A stretch of DNA of 64,000 nucleotides from NCBI GenBank assembly GCA_020636225.1, contig JACJYI010000005.1:186001-250000 (forward strand), in the 5' to 3' direction. This document shows, one piece after another, positions 62,697 to 64,000 of this stretch. Source of the stretch: Lewinellaceae bacterium (GTDB taxonomy: Bacteria > Bacteroidota > Bacteroidia > Chitinophagales > Saprospiraceae). Under the pieces are notes generated by a model that searched no databases, was not told where the DNA came from, and saw nothing but the letters and a program-made list of their open reading frames with translations. The position numbers and the translations under genes were made by a program. Position 1 is the first letter of the stretch, and every line of letters begins with the position of its first letter.

Positions 62697-62733
62697 CCCA
62701 ACCCAATACCCAACACCCAATACCCAATACCCC
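62697..62733. repeat. Short tandem CCCAATAC/CCCAACAC repeat
   Basis: Four 7- to 8-base units of the CCCAATAC/CCCAACAC type in a row, preceded by CCTTTGCGCCTTAGCG. Both sequence types are frequent low-complexity intergenic repeats in Bacteroidota. Confidence 0.5.
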
Positions 62734-62799
62734 GGGCCCTTCCTCCATGTTAACACGCGATTAACCAGTGGCATGATAACATCCGCGCCGGTCATCCGT

Positions 62800-62807
62800 T
62801 ATCTTTG
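62800..62807 (+). promoter_or_regulatory. -7 box before the LolA-like gene
   Basis: TATCTTTG, then CATG, then the ATG at 62812. It is an exact TAnnTTTG match with the same four-base spacing as before lptB and the gene at 57700, and it favours 62812 over 62809 as the start. Confidence 0.5.
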
Positions 62808-62811
62808 CATG

Positions 62812-63483
62812 ATGAAGATGACCTGGCAATTCCTTCTTTGCGGCCTGCTGATCGTTGGCGGGCACTATCTCCTGATCGCACAGGAAAGTTCGGATCCGGC
62901 TGCCCGCAAGGTGCTGCAGGACATGAAGGCCGCTTACAGCAAGAATACCCCGATGAGCTATACCCTGCGGATGACCGTGGCCGTACCCGAACAGGAGCCC
63001 ACCGTCACCGAAGGCCGGCTGATCCAGCATGGCGACAAGTATACCCTGGACATGGGGCCGCAATCCTGGTATTGCAATGGCAAGACGGTATGGATCTATC
63101 TGAAGGATCAGAAGGAGGTCCAGATCCATTCGGCAAAAGGAGGCGAGGGCTCGGAGACATTCCTCACCCCGCAATCCATCCTCAATCGATTTGACAACGG
63201 GGACTATCTGTATGCGATGAGCGGAACGGGTGTGGAGAACAAGCAGGCCGTTCGATACATCGACTTCAAGCCCCGCAACCGGAATGACGAATTCGTCAAG
63301 CTGCGCCTCAGTGTGGCCTCCAAGAAGCCCGAGGTGGTCAAGTTCGAGGCCTTCAGCCGCGATGCTGTCCGTTATACCCTGGATCTGCTTGCAGCCGCTC
63401 CGGTGAAGACCACCGATGCCCAGTTCGTGTTCGATCCGAAATCCGTTCCCGGGATCTACGTCGAAGACCTTCGCATCGATTAG
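62812..63483 (+). CDS. LolA-like outer-membrane lipoprotein carrier protein
   Basis: A 223-residue periplasmic protein with a signal peptide (FLLCGLLIVGGHYLLIAQ). An open half-barrel of the LolA fold follows: KVLQDMKAAYSKN, GRLIQHGDKYTLDMG, WYCNGKTVWIYLKDQKEVQI and a C-terminal region in which DFKPRNRNDEFVKLRL and KFEAFSRDAVRYTL align with LolA strands. It would ferry lipoproteins across the periplasm, or act in a related lipid-binding role. The upstream in-frame sequence is repeat-derived and not part of the gene. The esterase gene follows after 55 nt. Confidence 0.85.
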   Translation: MKMTWQFLLCGLLIVGGHYLLIAQESSDPAARKVLQDMKAAYSKNTPMSYTLRMTVAVPEQEPTVTEGRLIQHGDKYTLDMGPQSWYCNGKTVWIYLKDQKEVQIHSAKGGEGSETFLTPQSILNRFDNGDYLYAMSGTGVENKQAVRYIDFKPRNRNDEFVKLRLSVASKKPEVVKFEAFSRDAVRYTLDLLAAAPVKTTDAQFVFDPKSVPGIYVEDLRID

Positions 63484-63525
63484 GTCGACAGGATGTGGGA
63501 TTGCCCACCAACACACTTCCATGAT

Positions 63526-63533
63526 TATCTTTA
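63526..63533 (+). promoter_or_regulatory. -7-like box before the terminal esterase gene
   Basis: TATCTTTA (one mismatch from TAnnTTTG), followed by five G and the ATG at 63539. It supports 63539 rather than 63521 as the start. Confidence 0.35.
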
Positions 63534-63538
63534 GGGGG

Positions 63539-64000
63539 ATGGCCCACTTGCCCTTGATCTTCTGCCTGGCATCCGCACCCCTCCTGGCTCAGCACCTGAC
63601 GGTCAGTGCCGGGAGCCTGGTCCATATTCGTGCCTTTCCATCGGATGAGATCGACACCCGGGATGTCCTGGTCTGGCTGCCGGAGGGATATACGCCGCAA
63701 CGACGCTATCCGGTGCTGTACATGCAGGACGGGCAAATGTTGTTTGATGCCACGGTGACCTGGAACCAGCAGGAATGGGGGGTGGATGAGACCATGGACC
63801 TCCTGATCCGCGAAGGGCGCATCCGGGAAGCCATCGTGGTGGGTATCTTCAATCATCAGGACAAGCGGGCATTGGAGTACATCCCGCAGAAGCCGCTCGA
63901 TACCCTGAGTCAGGAAGAGATCGCCCTGCTGAAGGCCAAGCCCGATCCGCGGGTACCCAGGGTCCTGTCCGGACTGTTTGAATCGGACGCGTATCTGCGG
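63539..64000 (+). CDS. Exported alpha/beta hydrolase of the esterase D/PHB-depolymerase type (3' partial)
   Basis: The first 154 codons of an exported hydrolase, open to the window edge. The signal peptide is MAHLPLIFCLASAPLLAQ. The beginning of a Pfam-PF00756-like esterase follows: VLVWLPEGYTPQRRYPVLYMQDGQMLFD, a Trp-rich WNQQEWGVDE and AIVVGIFNHQDKRALEYIP. The nucleophile and triad lie beyond the window. Such enzymes resemble siderophore or carbohydrate esterases; substrate unknown. The ATG at 63539 gives a clean signal; an earlier in-frame ATG at 63521 adds six residues and lies before the -7-like box. Confidence 0.8.
   Translation, partial: MAHLPLIFCLASAPLLAQHLTVSAGSLVHIRAFPSDEIDTRDVLVWLPEGYTPQRRYPVLYMQDGQMLFDATVTWNQQEWGVDETMDLLIREGRIREAIVVGIFNHQDKRALEYIPQKPLDTLSQEEIALLKAKPDPRVPRVLSGLFESDAYLR

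Larger units (their letters stand above)
61381..62799. other. 1.4-kb intergenic region with repeats
   Basis: No convincing gene. The part 61.6-61.95 kb is very AT-rich. Repeats present are copy B of the 42-kb repeat (62051-62132), a pair of 26-bp direct repeats (62212-62237 and 62481-62506), a large palindrome (62300-62338) and short CCCAATA-type tandem repeats (62697-62733). Confidence 0.6.

Overview
The window looks like a chromosomal segment of a Bacteroidota bacterium, probably in or near the Saprospiria/Lewinella group; the taxon is inferred. Supporting signs are -7 promoter boxes of the TAnnTTTG type, a CusA-TolC fusion pump, a propeller-type sensor kinase with a LytTR regulator, a DUF5777-like barrel, RHS proteins ending in the Bacteroidota-style core, and many Cys-anchored lipoproteins. 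Most of the window is GC-rich and densely coding. The ends of the RHS genes and a few intergenic stretches are clearly AT-richer.

Layout. 1-4.7 kb: heavy-metal efflux (RND pump fused to an outer-membrane channel, then the adaptor). 4.7-5.15 kb: tRNA-Gly(CCC) with three 150-bp-spaced copies of its terminator and 3' end. 5.2-12.1 kb: a minus-strand run xerD - Ig-like lipoprotein - lptB - two small exported proteins - hydrolase - flavin monooxygenase - SDR. 12.3-14.2 kb: OmpA-like protein and a double helix-hairpin-helix protein. 14.2-22.4 kb: envelope and glycan genes (GT39, GT2, flippase, MscS channel, O-antigen ligase, FkbM methyltransferase) and tRNA-Met. 22.6-25.5 kb: BlaI/M56 regulatory pair with a double operator, and rpsT. 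25.6-28.4 kb: sucA. 28.4-30.9 kb: TrkH/TrkA potassium uptake. 30.9-41.6 kb: glutathione peroxidase, HAD phosphatase, ClC channel, a lipoprotein, exported low-molecular-weight phosphatase, AraC regulator, M61 peptidase, GH53 galactanase and an ABC exporter. 41.6-42.8 kb: non-coding, rich in repeats.

45.5-60.8 kb is the most interesting part. A YceI protein and a propeller histidine kinase are followed by only the first codons of a LytTR response regulator. About 7.7 kb of accessory DNA then intervenes before an intact LytTR regulator and an operon of cytochrome-like lipoproteins, an OB-fold protein, a second YceI and a DUF5777 barrel. The intervening DNA holds three 5'-truncated RHS modules. 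They share a near-identical core and then diverge into three unrelated C-terminal domains, one with an HEFGH zinc-site motif. Each is followed at +1 nt or with an 8-nt overlap by a different small exported protein; two of these are clear lipoproteins. This is the architecture of orphan polymorphic-toxin/immunity cassettes, here with envelope-located candidate immunity proteins. A perfect 31-bp direct repeat, made of the regulator's own coding sequence, brackets the island.

60.8-62.8 kb is mostly non-coding with repeats related to those at 42 kb. The window ends with a LolA-like protein and the start of an exported esterase.
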